Assembly (NCBI GenBank): GCA_963521185.1
Contig: CAUQTV010000003.1
Coordinates: 310,001 to 374,000 of the forward strand
Origin: Enterobacter_D sp963521185
GTDB lineage: Bacteria; Pseudomonadota; Gammaproteobacteria; Enterobacterales; Enterobacteriaceae
Length of the DNA stretch: 64,000 bases
Direction of reading: 5' to 3'
Both the position numbers and the translations under genes were made by a program. Within the stretch, counting starts at the first letter, position 1, and each line of letters starts with the position of its first letter. The notes under the pieces are model-generated. The model saw only the letters and a program-made list of their open reading frames with translations. It was not told the origin of the DNA and did no database searches. This document shows positions 24,292 through 32,617 of this stretch, one piece after another.

Positions 24292-25512
24292 TCACCCGCG
24301 AAAACCAAACCATGCCATGTCATCACGCAGAGGCTCGTTGCCTTTCCACTCTCGCAGCGCCTGTTCAAGCGTGGTCGAGAGATCGCGCATCGGCACGTGA
24401 CGCTGCTGTAATAACAGTGATTGAATGCGTTTTTTACCAAACATAATGCGGCGCTCGCCGCCAATCTGATCGGTCACGCCGTCGGTGACGATCAGCACCC
24501 GATCCCCGCGATTTAACGGCGACTGGTAACGACGCCAGAGAAAATCCGACGGCGTATCGCTATAGCCCACGCCTTTGCGATCGGCCTCCAGCACCGTGAC
24601 GTCCTGCGCGTCTGCACCGAGCATAAACGCGTGCATCTGCGCGTTAGCCCATACCATCTGCGCATTTTTTTCATCGACGTAAAGGGCAATCACGTCGCAG
24701 CCATCGTTCGACTGACCAAGATCGGCGGTCGGGTGCAGCTGGCTCAGGGTCTGTTTGATATAGCGATTGATGATGCCGAGCAGACGTTCAGGCTCATGCG
24801 CCGGGGCCTGCGAGAGCGCTTTTTCCAGCGCCGAGGCGAAGATAAAGGTCATAAACGCGCCGGGCACGCCGTGGCCGGTACAGTCGGCAATCACCGCCAG
24901 CCAGCCGTTCTCATCACGCTGGAAGGCATAAATGTCGCCGCCTACGCAGTCGCGCGGCTGCCAGTACAGGCACCAGTCGTTAAGGTTTTCCTCAATGCTC
25001 TGGCGCGAACGGTTAAGCATCGACTCCTGGATCACGCGGGCATATTCGATGCTCTGCATGATTTGGAAATGCTGTTTGGCCTGCAAATCAGAGACGGTTT
25101 TGATCAGATCAATGCCCAGCCCGATACCAAGATACTGACCCTCTTCGGTGAGGATAAAACCTTCAGTCACCGCTTTGTCACCGGTTTCAACCACCCGCCC
25201 GGCAAGATATTCCAGACCCTGGCTGGCCTCGACAATCAGCGGCGACTTGTCCATAAACGCGATGCAGCTTTTCTGATCGTAGAGTTCATGGAAGAAGGGG
25301 CGGCTCATTTGCGACAGGAAAATGTGTCGGTTAATCATGCCTAGCGGGCGGTTGTTTTCCAGCACCGGCAGACCGATCAGCGTCTCATGCTCATTAAAGA
25401 GCGTCATGACCTGCAAATTATTCGAGTCGGGCGTGACGTGAGGAACTGCAATGCGCAGCATGCCAGCATTAAGCTGTCGTGAGGAAAGTGGTATGTCCAT
25501 AGCGGCGGGCAT
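24292..25512 (-). CDS. siaA: SiaA-like PP2C phosphatase with N-terminal CBS-type pair
   Basis: A 406-residue protein ending in a PP2C/SpoIIE phosphatase domain: metal-binding residues Asp193 in VGGDIYAF, Asp210 in IADCTGHG, and Asp397/Asp398 in RDDMAWFGF. It should remove phosphate from SiaC. Pseudomonas SiaA has a membrane-anchored sensor with HAMP; here no membrane helix is visible and the first 140 residues carry two CBS-like units (GLPVLENNRPLGMI and GFILTEEGQYLGIG). The sensor therefore appears cytoplasmic and possibly nucleotide-binding. The ATG at 25512 has an AAGG site. Confidence 0.87.
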   Translation of the reverse strand: MPAAMDIPLSSRQLNAGMLRIAVPHVTPDSNNLQVMTLFNEHETLIGLPVLENNRPLGMINRHIFLSQMSRPFFHELYDQKSCIAFMDKSPLIVEASQGLEYLAGRVVETGDKAVTEGFILTEEGQYLGIGLGIDLIKTVSDLQAKQHFQIMQSIEYARVIQESMLNRSRQSIEENLNDWCLYWQPRDCVGGDIYAFQRDENGWLAVIADCTGHGVPGAFMTFIFASALEKALSQAPAHEPERLLGIINRYIKQTLSQLHPTADLGQSNDGCDVIALYVDEKNAQMVWANAQMHAFMLGADAQDVTVLEADRKGVGYSDTPSDFLWRRYQSPLNRGDRVLIVTDGVTDQIGGERRIMFGKKRIQSLLLQQRHVPMRDLSTTLEQALREWKGNEPLRDDMAWFGFRG

Positions 25513-25658
25513 TTTCCCTTCGTGTAAGAATTATCTTAATGTAGAGACTCTGTGTGACGGTTTTATTTCAGTCATCTGCGCCGCTGAACTACGGGATAAA
25601 ATGCAGACTAAATCAAAACTACAGAGATAATAATGCCCATCAACCTTAGGGATTACCC

Positions 25659-25753
25659 AAAAAAAAGCCCGCACAAGGCGGGCAAGATAATACTGGAAGC
25701 AATGTGAGCAATGTCGTACCGAATACCTGAGTGTTTTACTCAACTACTCGGTA
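25659..25753 (-). ncRNA. ryhB: RyhB-type iron-responsive small RNA
   Basis: On the minus strand, 25716 to 25688 reproduces the conserved RyhB core, beginning CGACATTGCTCACATTGCTT and running on to the TATTA that precedes the terminator. A 5' stem-loop (TGAGT/ACTCA) precedes it, and a terminator stem GCCCGC/GCGGGC (25667-25683) with eight T residues ends it. The start near 25753 is inferred from a -10-like TATCTT (25765-25760) with TTGATT 17 bases upstream. Length is about 95 nt; E. coli RyhB is 90. RyhB represses iron-using proteins with Hfq. A 70-codon frame across it is not real. Confidence 0.93.
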
Positions 25754-25759
25754 ATGAGA

Positions 25760-25778
25760 AAGATAATCCTTATCATCT
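25760..25778. promoter_or_regulatory. Fur box over the ryhB promoter
   Basis: GATAAGGATTATC on the minus strand (25774-25762) fits the Fur consensus GATAATGATAATCATTATC and overlaps the inferred -10. Fur-Fe would block transcription when iron is plentiful. Confidence 0.85.
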
Positions 25779-25821
25779 TAACAATCAACCCCTTCTTTTT
25801 TGCGGTTTTGGGATTTTTTTA

Positions 25822-26874
25822 TCACCGTCCCTGTGAAGGTGTGACCGGATGCCGGTATAACGCGTCGAGTTCCTTGAACTGCTGCCAACTCACCTCATCA
25901 ATATAAATGCCCGTGGCAACGCGCTGCGCCCAGGCGCGTCGCTCCGGTTCGCCGGGAGTTTGTACCGCCTCGCCGGAGGTGCGCACCCAGTCGAGCTGTG
26001 CGAGCACTTCCGTCACGTAATCGTCACCCGCGCCCAGCCGTTTAGGATCGAAAATAATCGACAGCATATTATTGATAATGCCGGGCTGTGGGGGGACCTC
26101 ATGGCTTTCGGTTTTTCCGCCGGTGAGCGCCGCGCCCAGCAGGCTGCAAATCAGCGACAGGCCCGCGCCTTTATGACCGCCAAACGCCAACAGCGCGCCG
26201 CGCGGCTGCTGGACTAACCAGCGCGGATCGGTCGTCGGCTTGCCTTTGTCATCCACCGCACAGCCTGCGGGGATGTCGCGACCTTCATTAAAGGCGATAC
26301 GCGCTTTATTTCCGGCAATGGCGCTGGTGGCAAAGTCCAGCACCACGTGATCGTGGCCCGGCACCGGGATCCCCACGCAGAACGGATTGGTGCCGAGGCT
26401 GGCGCGATCGCCATTTAACGCCAGTACCAGTGACGGCGCACTGACGTTGGCAAAATGCAGCGACACCAGACCCGCGTCGGCGACCTGCTCCGCCCATGCC
26501 CCAATGCGGCCCAAATGGTGCGAATGGGCCAGCCCGACAATCGCCACGCCGTACAGCTTCGCGCGTTTGATGCCGATCTCCATCGCCTCATGGCCCAACT
26601 GTTGACCAAAACCGTGCTCACCGTGAAAGGAGAGCAGCGGGCCATCGTCGCGCACCGTGCGCAGCTGACCCTGCGGGTTCAAATCACCGGCGTGAATGGC
26701 GTTGATATAGCGCGGCAGTAGCGTCACCCCGTGCGAATCATGACCTTTGAGCGAGGCGTCCACCAGGTTATCGGCCACGCGTTCGGCAATGGCCCGATCG
26801 GTGCTGGCGCGAACAAGATGCTGCGTTAGCAGGGAGCGTAATTCGAGGTGCGGAAAGAGAGGCATAGTCAACAC
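25822..26874 (-). CDS. Ldh2/YbiC-family NAD(P)-dependent 2-hydroxyacid dehydrogenase
   Basis: A 350-residue member of the malate/L-lactate/sulfolactate dehydrogenase (Ldh2) family. It aligns well with E. coli YbiC (HcxB) in motifs such as LKGHDSHG (near residue 45), AHSHHLGRIGAWAEQ and FGTNPFC, and has the catalytic His of the family. Family members oxidise malate, L-lactate, ureidoglycolate, hydroxyphenylpyruvate-type acids or 3-sulfolactate. It diverges from a sulfonate/nitrate-type ABC importer, so a 2-hydroxy or sulfo acid taken up by that importer is a possible substrate. Not proven. Confidence 0.85.
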   Translation of the reverse strand: MLTMPLFPHLELRSLLTQHLVRASTDRAIAERVADNLVDASLKGHDSHGVTLLPRYINAIHAGDLNPQGQLRTVRDDGPLLSFHGEHGFGQQLGHEAMEIGIKRAKLYGVAIVGLAHSHHLGRIGAWAEQVADAGLVSLHFANVSAPSLVLALNGDRASLGTNPFCVGIPVPGHDHVVLDFATSAIAGNKARIAFNEGRDIPAGCAVDDKGKPTTDPRWLVQQPRGALLAFGGHKGAGLSLICSLLGAALTGGKTESHEVPPQPGIINNMLSIIFDPKRLGAGDDYVTEVLAQLDWVRTSGEAVQTPGEPERRAWAQRVATGIYIDEVSWQQFKELDALYRHPVTPSQGR

Positions 26875-27086
26875 TCATAACAACAACCCTGAGAACATCA
26901 GGGTTTCAACGGGTTTTTTTGACTATAACGAGGATGGTTTTGTTACATAACCATAAAAATTAACTAAGCATATCCGCCGCGTGCATTTGTGCGGTGTGGC
27001 AAAGCTACGCACATTTAAGCATTTCCATTTTCCCTGACCCCCGGCCAATCATCTTCCATTCGAAGCCACATTTCTGGGACATAAAG

Positions 27087-28094
27087 ATGAATAAAATGAA
27101 GCGGACGCTGACGGGCGCACTGATCACGCTGGCGCTGGCGAGCACCAGCCAGATGGCGCAGGCCGAAGGGAAAATCAGCATTGCTCAGCAGTTTGGTATT
27201 GGCTATTTGATTCTGGATGTGGTGCGCGATCAGCAGCTTATCGAGAAAGAGGGCAAGAAAGAGGGGCTGGATATTGAAGTTGACTGGCGCACCTTATCCG
27301 GCGCGACGGCGATGAACGAAGCGCTGCTCTCCAACGCCCTCGACGTGGCCTCGGCGGGGGTGCCGCCAATGCTGACCCTGTGGGACAGAACCAAAGGCAG
27401 GCAGAACGTGAAGGCCATTGCCTCGCTGGGATCAATGCCCAACTACCTGCTGAGCAACAATCCGGCGGTGAAAAGCATCAACGATCTGAGCGAAAAAGAT
27501 CGCATCGCCGTTCCGGCGGCGGGGGTGGGATTCCAGTCGCGCACGCTGCAAATCGAAACGGCTAAGCGTTTCGGCAACGCCGATTTCAAACGCTTCGATA
27601 ACATCACCGTCAGTCTTCCGCACCCGGATGCCAGCGCCGCGCTGATTGCCGGTGGCTCTGAACTGACCACCCATTTCTCCAGCCCACCGTTCCAGTATCA
27701 GGCGCTCGAACACAGCAACGTGCATAAAATTTTAAGCTCCTACGACGTGCTCGGCGGTCAGGCGACGTTCAACGTGCTCTACACCACGCAGAAATTCCAC
27801 GACGAAAACCCAAAAACCTATCAGGCGTTTTACCGCGCGTTAGCGGAAGCCTCGAAAATCATCGACGCCAATAAAAATGAGGCGGCAAAAACCTACATTC
27901 GCGTTGAGAAATCGCGCCTGCCGCTGCCATTGGTGGAGAAGATCGTGAACGATCCGGAAATCAGCTTCACCATTTCCCCTGAGCGCACCGGGGTTTACGC
28001 CGAAAAACTTCACAGTCTGGGCGTGCTGAAAAACAAAGCCGCTTCGTGGAAGGATTACTTCTTTAACGAAGCCTGGGAAAATCCGGGCAGCTAA
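27087..28094 (+). CDS. TauA/SsuA/NrtA-type ABC binding protein
   Basis: A 335-residue periplasmic binding protein (from ATG at 27087, after the AAAG-rich leader; the ORF can be extended to 26994 but the signal peptide begins at MNKMKRTLTG). Signal peptide ends ...SQMAQA. The fold is the NMT1/THI5-like type that binds sulfonates, nitrate or thiamine precursors, with GVGFQSRTLQIE and LPHPDASAAL as typical segments. First gene of a three-gene importer. Confidence 0.87.
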   Translation: MNKMKRTLTGALITLALASTSQMAQAEGKISIAQQFGIGYLILDVVRDQQLIEKEGKKEGLDIEVDWRTLSGATAMNEALLSNALDVASAGVPPMLTLWDRTKGRQNVKAIASLGSMPNYLLSNNPAVKSINDLSEKDRIAVPAAGVGFQSRTLQIETAKRFGNADFKRFDNITVSLPHPDASAALIAGGSELTTHFSSPPFQYQALEHSNVHKILSSYDVLGGQATFNVLYTTQKFHDENPKTYQAFYRALAEASKIIDANKNEAAKTYIRVEKSRLPLPLVEKIVNDPEISFTISPERTGVYAEKLHSLGVLKNKAASWKDYFFNEAWENPGS

Positions 28095-28113
28095 CCGCAA
28101 AACAGGAGGCACC

Positions 28114-28956
28114 ATGTCACCGAACTCAACGGATGCGCCGCTGCTGGCGGTAAAAAATGTCGATATCGAATATCGCACCCGTGAGCGGCAGGTTCGCGCC
28201 ACCCACGATGTGAGCTTTGACGTCTGGCCGGGCGATCGCTTTATTCTGCTGGGGCCTTCCGGCTGTGGGAAATCGAGTCTGCTGAAAGCGGCGGGGGGAT
28301 TTATCTCGCCGCGCAGCGGTGAAATCGCCCTTGAAGGGGCCACCATCACCGCGCCGGGACCGGAACGCATGATGGTGTTCCAGGAGTTCGACCAGCTGCC
28401 GCCGTGGAAAACGGTACTGGAAAACGTCATGTTCCCGCTGCTGGCAAGCCGCAAGGCCAGTAAAGCCGAAGCCCGGGATCGCTCCCTGCATTTTTTGCAC
28501 AAGGTCGGGCTGGCGGATTTTGCCCACGCCATGCCGCATACGCTCTCCGGCGGCATGAAGCAGCGGGTCGCCATTGCCCGCGCGCTGGCGATGAAACCGC
28601 GCATCCTGTTGATGGATGAACCCTTTGCCGCGCTGGATGCCCTGACGCGCCGCACCATGCAGGAGGAGCTGCTGGCGCTGTGGGAAGAGGAGCGCTTCAC
28701 GCTAATGTTCGTCACGCACTCCATTGAGGAGGCGCTGGTGGTGGGCAGCCGCATTCTGGTGCTGTCGCCGCATCCGGGCCGCGTGCGCGCAGAGCTGAAC
28801 TGCCATCAATTTAGCCTCAACGATTTTGGCAGCGAGGCGTTCCAGCACGCTGCCCGCCATATTCACGATCTGCTGTTCCCGACGCCGGATAACACCGCGC
28901 CGCGCAGCCCACGTCAGGAGCCTGCCTATGTCGCTGCCACCGTTCATTCGTCCTGA
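28114..28956 (+). CDS. TauB/SsuB-type ABC ATPase
   Basis: A 280-residue ATPase of the nitrate/sulfonate class. Walker A GPSGCGKSS (about residues 46-54), signature LSGGMKQRVAIARAL and Walker B ILLMDEPFAALDALT are all present. It couples the binding protein upstream to the permease downstream. The last 28 bases overlap the permease gene, so translation is coupled. Confidence 0.9.
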   Translation: MSPNSTDAPLLAVKNVDIEYRTRERQVRATHDVSFDVWPGDRFILLGPSGCGKSSLLKAAGGFISPRSGEIALEGATITAPGPERMMVFQEFDQLPPWKTVLENVMFPLLASRKASKAEARDRSLHFLHKVGLADFAHAMPHTLSGGMKQRVAIARALAMKPRILLMDEPFAALDALTRRTMQEELLALWEEERFTLMFVTHSIEEALVVGSRILVLSPHPGRVRAELNCHQFSLNDFGSEAFQHAARHIHDLLFPTPDNTAPRSPRQEPAYVAATVHSS

Positions 28957-29794
28957 ATTTGAGCGCGAACTGCCGCCGCTGCGCGATCTCGCCGTCGAAG
29001 TGCCGCTACCGCTGACGCAGCGTCTGCTTAATCAGACCTGGCTGCGCAAAACGGCGATTGTCCTGCTGGTGCTGGCACTGTGGGAGATTGCCGCCCGCCT
29101 TCAGCAAAACGATCTGATGCTGCCCGGCGTGCTGCAAACGCTCCAGGCCTTTAGCGAAGACATGCGCAACGGCGAGCTGCCGGAGAAAATCCTCAACTCG
29201 TTAAGCACGTTGTTAAAAGGGTATTTTATTGGCAGCCTGCTGGCGCTGGTGGCCAGTGCGCTGGCGATCTCCACCCGCTTTGGACGCGATCTGCTCAGCA
29301 CGCTCACCGCCATGCTCAACCCGCTACCGGCCATCGCGCTGCTGCCGCTGGCGCTGCTGTGGTTTGGTCTGGGCAATGTGAGCCTGGTGTTCGTGCTGGT
29401 GCACTCGGTGATGTGGCCGATTGCGCTCAACACCTGGTCGGGGTTTAACGGCGTGCCGGAAACCCTGCGTATGACCGGGCGCAACTACGGCCTTAGCGGG
29501 CCGCGCTATGTGCTGACCATTTTGATCCCGGCGTCCTTGCCATCGATTCTGTCCGGGTTGAAGATTGGCTGGGCGTTTGCGTGGCGCACGCTGATCGCCG
29601 CCGAACTGGTGTTTGGCGCATCGAGCGGTCAGGGCGGCCTGGGCTGGTACATCTTCCAGAACCGCAACGAACTGTTCACCGACCGCGTCTTCGCCGGGCT
29701 GTTAACGGTGATTGCGATTGGCCTGCTGGTGGAGGGCGTGGTCTTTGCCACGCTCGAAAAGGCCACCGTTAAGCGCTGGGGGATGCAGCGCTAA
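28928..29794 (+). CDS. TauC/SsuC-type ABC permease
   Basis: A 288-residue inner-membrane permease with about six helices; the N-terminal tail is long and soluble. The EAA-loop region is VPETLRMTGRNYGLSGPRYVLTIL. The ATG at 28928 has AGGAG upstream; the longer frame beginning at 28826 is read inside the ATPase gene. It converges on the choline permease gene with the stop codons overlapping by 4 bases. Confidence 0.9.
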   Translation: MSLPPFIRPEFERELPPLRDLAVEVPLPLTQRLLNQTWLRKTAIVLLVLALWEIAARLQQNDLMLPGVLQTLQAFSEDMRNGELPEKILNSLSTLLKGYFIGSLLALVASALAISTRFGRDLLSTLTAMLNPLPAIALLPLALLWFGLGNVSLVFVLVHSVMWPIALNTWSGFNGVPETLRMTGRNYGLSGPRYVLTILIPASLPSILSGLKIGWAFAWRTLIAAELVFGASSGQGGLGWYIFQNRNELFTDRVFAGLLTVIAIGLLVEGVVFATLEKATVKRWGMQR

Positions 29795-30609
29795 CGGGCG
29801 AAGCTCGCCGAGAGCCTGTCCAGCAGGATCGCCATCAGCACCACCACCATGCCGCTTTGTAGGCCAACGCCAATTTCAAGCTGTTGGATGCTGCTCAGAA
29901 TATCGTTACCCAATCCGCCCGCGCCGACCATCGAGGCGATGATCACCATCGACATCGCCATCATAATGGTCTGGTTGACGCCCGCCATGATGGACGGCAG
30001 CGCGGCGGGAAGCTGCACTTTCCACAGTAGCTGGCGCGGCGTACAGCCAAAGGCTAAGCCTGCCTCAATGCGCGAAGCATTGACGTGGCGAATGCCCAGA
30101 TCCGTCAGGCGCACCACCGGGGGCATGGAGAACAAAATGGTGGCAAATATGCCCGGTGGACGTCCAAGGCCAAACAGGATCGTGGCCGGGATCAGATAGA
30201 CAAAGGCGGGCATGGTCTGCATAAAATCGAGCAGCGTACGCACAATGCTGCCCACGCGCGCCCGGCGTGCGCTCCAGATGCCCAGCGGAATGCCGATCGC
30301 CAGGCTGAAAAAGGTGGACGACAACGTGAGGGCGAGGGTGATCGCCGCATGCTCGCTGTAGCCGCTGTAAATAATGTACAGCGTGGCCAGTAGCGCAAAC
30401 AGCGCAAAGACTTTGCCAATTCGCCACAGTCCCAGGCCAACCGCCAGCACCACCAATCCCCAGGGGTTGAGCGCGATAATCAATTGTTCCAGGCCGCCCG
30501 CAATGGCATCAATGCCCGCTGCGAAGCCGTCAAAAAAACCGCCCGCCACCGACAGCAGCGCATGCACGCCCGCGTCTATCTGGCGGCTAAAATCGAGTGG
30601 ATAGCTCAT
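29791..30609 (-). CDS. choW: Choline/betaine ABC permease
   Basis: A 272-residue ProW-type permease with six to seven helices and the EAA motif ASRIEAGLAFGCTPRQLLWKVQLPAALPSI. The family moves glycine betaine, proline betaine or choline. Next to a choline sulfatase and a ChoX-like binding protein, choline (ChoW) is the better guess. Overlaps the ATPase gene by 4 bases. Confidence 0.85.
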   Translation of the reverse strand: MSYPLDFSRQIDAGVHALLSVAGGFFDGFAAGIDAIAGGLEQLIIALNPWGLVVLAVGLGLWRIGKVFALFALLATLYIIYSGYSEHAAITLALTLSSTFFSLAIGIPLGIWSARRARVGSIVRTLLDFMQTMPAFVYLIPATILFGLGRPPGIFATILFSMPPVVRLTDLGIRHVNASRIEAGLAFGCTPRQLLWKVQLPAALPSIMAGVNQTIMMAMSMVIIASMVGAGGLGNDILSSIQQLEIGVGLQSGMVVVLMAILLDRLSASFAR

Positions 30610-31478
30610 AGTTTCCCCGGCTGTGTCGTAGCGTTAGCGTCCTGAACAGGCGTCCAGACATCGGCGTAGTTCTCGGCCATTTGCCAGCGCGACACATCCA
30701 CGCCGGAGAAAAAGTGCCGCACGTAGGGCGTGGCCGGAGCGTTGATCAGCGCTTCCGGCTTGCCAACCTGCACCAGTTCGCCTTTTTCCATAATGGCAAT
30801 GCGCGTGCCGAGGCGCAGCGCTTCTTCCATATCGTGGGTGACAAACACAATCGTGCGCTGTGATTCGGCCTGCAATGCCAGCAGCAGCGACTGCATCTCA
30901 CGGCGGATAATCGGATCGAGCGCGGAAAAGGCTTCGTCCATCAGCAGCACGGTCGGGTTCACCACCAGCGCCCGGGCCAGCCCCACGCGCTGCTGCATAC
31001 CGCCGGAAAGCTGGTGCGGGTAGTGGCTGGCGACGTCGCCAAGACCGACCTTTTCCAGCATCGCCCGCGCCTTTTGATGCCGCGCTTCACGCTTCATGCC
31101 TGCCACTTCCAGGCCAAAGGCCACGTTGTCCAGCACGCTGCGCTCATCAAACAGCGCAAACGACTGAAACACCATGCCGATGTGCTGGCGACGCAGCGCA
31201 ATCAGTTCAGCCGCCGGGAGGCTGGCCAGCGTTTTGCCCTGAAAATTCACCGCACCGGAGGTCGCCGGGATCAGGTGATTGAGCGTGCGCAGCAGGGTCG
31301 ATTTTCCCGAACCGGACAGCCCGACAATGACGAAAATTTCACCGGCATAGATGTGCAGATTAATATTGCTCAGCGCATTGACGCCGGAGTCTGGCTTCCC
31401 GCGCGAAAAAAAACGCTTAGCGGCATTCGGATAATAATTCTTATTAACCGCGGTTAACTCAAATAAAGTTTCTGACAT
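30606..31478 (-). CDS. choV: Choline/betaine ABC ATPase
   Basis: A 290-residue ProV-type ATPase. Walker A GLSGSGKS is at residues 53-60, the signature LSGGMQQRVGLARAL and Walker B VLLMDEAFSALDP follow. The CBS-pair extension that senses ionic strength in ProV/OpuA is missing, so the importer is probably not osmotically gated and serves nutrition, as ChoV does. It is read with choW, away from the binding protein and choline sulfatase. Confidence 0.85.
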   Translation of the reverse strand: MSETLFELTAVNKNYYPNAAKRFFSRGKPDSGVNALSNINLHIYAGEIFVIVGLSGSGKSTLLRTLNHLIPATSGAVNFQGKTLASLPAAELIALRRQHIGMVFQSFALFDERSVLDNVAFGLEVAGMKREARHQKARAMLEKVGLGDVASHYPHQLSGGMQQRVGLARALVVNPTVLLMDEAFSALDPIIRREMQSLLLALQAESQRTIVFVTHDMEEALRLGTRIAIMEKGELVQVGKPEALINAPATPYVRHFFSGVDVSRWQMAENYADVWTPVQDANATTQPGKL

Positions 31479-31581
31479 AATGTCTTCTTAATAATGTCGA
31501 GTGCGCTACACAGTAACGTAATCGCATAAGGGGCGAAAATCCATTTTAACGAAATGGATATACATTTTATGCATTAGCTTA

Positions 31582-32511
31582 TTAATATTCTGGCATTAGA
31601 TTTTCCGTATGACGAAATCCCCAGGCTTCATCTAATAACCAGGCCTGCACTTTTTCATGCTGAGCGCTGAGCGTTTTACCGCTGGCGGAAATCAGATAAT
31701 AGCCGCGTTCGGTGCGCATCGCCGGGCCGCACTGCACCAGCTGCTTACGCTGCACAAACGGCGTGATCAGCGGCTGCCAGCCGAGGGCAATGCCCTGGCC
31801 TTCCAGCGCCGCCTGGATCACCAGCGAGTAGGCGTTAAAGGTGCGCGACGTCGCAGGCGCGGGGGCAAACACCTGATGCTGACGAAACCAGTCATCCCAC
31901 GTCAGCCAGCGCTGCGGGCGGGTTTCCGGTAGTTTCAGCAGCGGACATCCCGCCAGCTTTATGGGTGTGACTTCGCCGTCGAATTTGTCTAACAGCGCGG
32001 GATGACACACCGGAAAAACCACCTCCGGGAACAGGCGCTGGGTGTGGGTTCCGGCCCAGTTTCCCTGCCCGTAATAGATGGCTAAATCGGCGTTGCTGTC
32101 GCGAAAATTATAGTCGTTAGGCGAGGTGGTGACCTGCACTTCGACGCCGGGGATCAGCGCCTGAAGCCGCTCCAGACGCGGCATCAGCCAGTAGCTGGCA
32201 AAGCCCATATCGGTGTCGATGCGCAAAATACTGCGCCTGTGACGGGTGCGCTCCAACTGCTCGCTAATGTCGTTCAGGCTCGCACGCACAATCAGGTACA
32301 GGCTGTTGCCCGCGTCGGTCAGTTGCACCCCGCGATGTCGGCGCTCAAACAGCGGTGAATTCACCCGGTTTTCAAGCGCCTGAATGCGCTGGCTGACCGC
32401 CGGTTGTGACAGCCCAAGCTCATTTCCGGCGGCGGTAAAATTCCCCAAACGCGCGGCGGCTTCAAATACGACCAGCGCCTGTAAAGGCGGAAGCTGTAAT
32501 TTTCCTGCCAT
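31582..32511 (-). CDS. LysR-family regulator of the choline sulfate locus
   Basis: A 309-residue LysR regulator: winged HTH at about residues 8-65 (AARLGNFTAAGNELGLSQPAVSQRIQ), effector domain 95-300. It diverges from the choline sulfatase gene and very likely controls it, with choline, choline-O-sulfate or a related compound as effector. The 106-base intergenic region contains ATATCATGATAATGA, a candidate T-N11-A box. Confidence 0.85.
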   Translation of the reverse strand: MAGKLQLPPLQALVVFEAAARLGNFTAAGNELGLSQPAVSQRIQALENRVNSPLFERRHRGVQLTDAGNSLYLIVRASLNDISEQLERTRHRRSILRIDTDMGFASYWLMPRLERLQALIPGVEVQVTTSPNDYNFRDSNADLAIYYGQGNWAGTHTQRLFPEVVFPVCHPALLDKFDGEVTPIKLAGCPLLKLPETRPQRWLTWDDWFRQHQVFAPAPATSRTFNAYSLVIQAALEGQGIALGWQPLITPFVQRKQLVQCGPAMRTERGYYLISASGKTLSAQHEKVQAWLLDEAWGFRHTENLMPEY

Positions 32512-32617
32512 AAATCCACCTTATATCATGATAATGAAATAACCCCTTCACAGCGGGGAATAAGCGTGAGATAAACCTAACACGTTTTTGAATTATTAAT
32601 TTATTTTTGGACGGTTC

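Noticed and set aside
25531..25743. 70-codon minus-strand frame between siaA and ryhB
   Set aside because: It runs through the ryhB core and terminator, has no ribosome binding site and no protein-like pattern. The conserved RNA explains the region.
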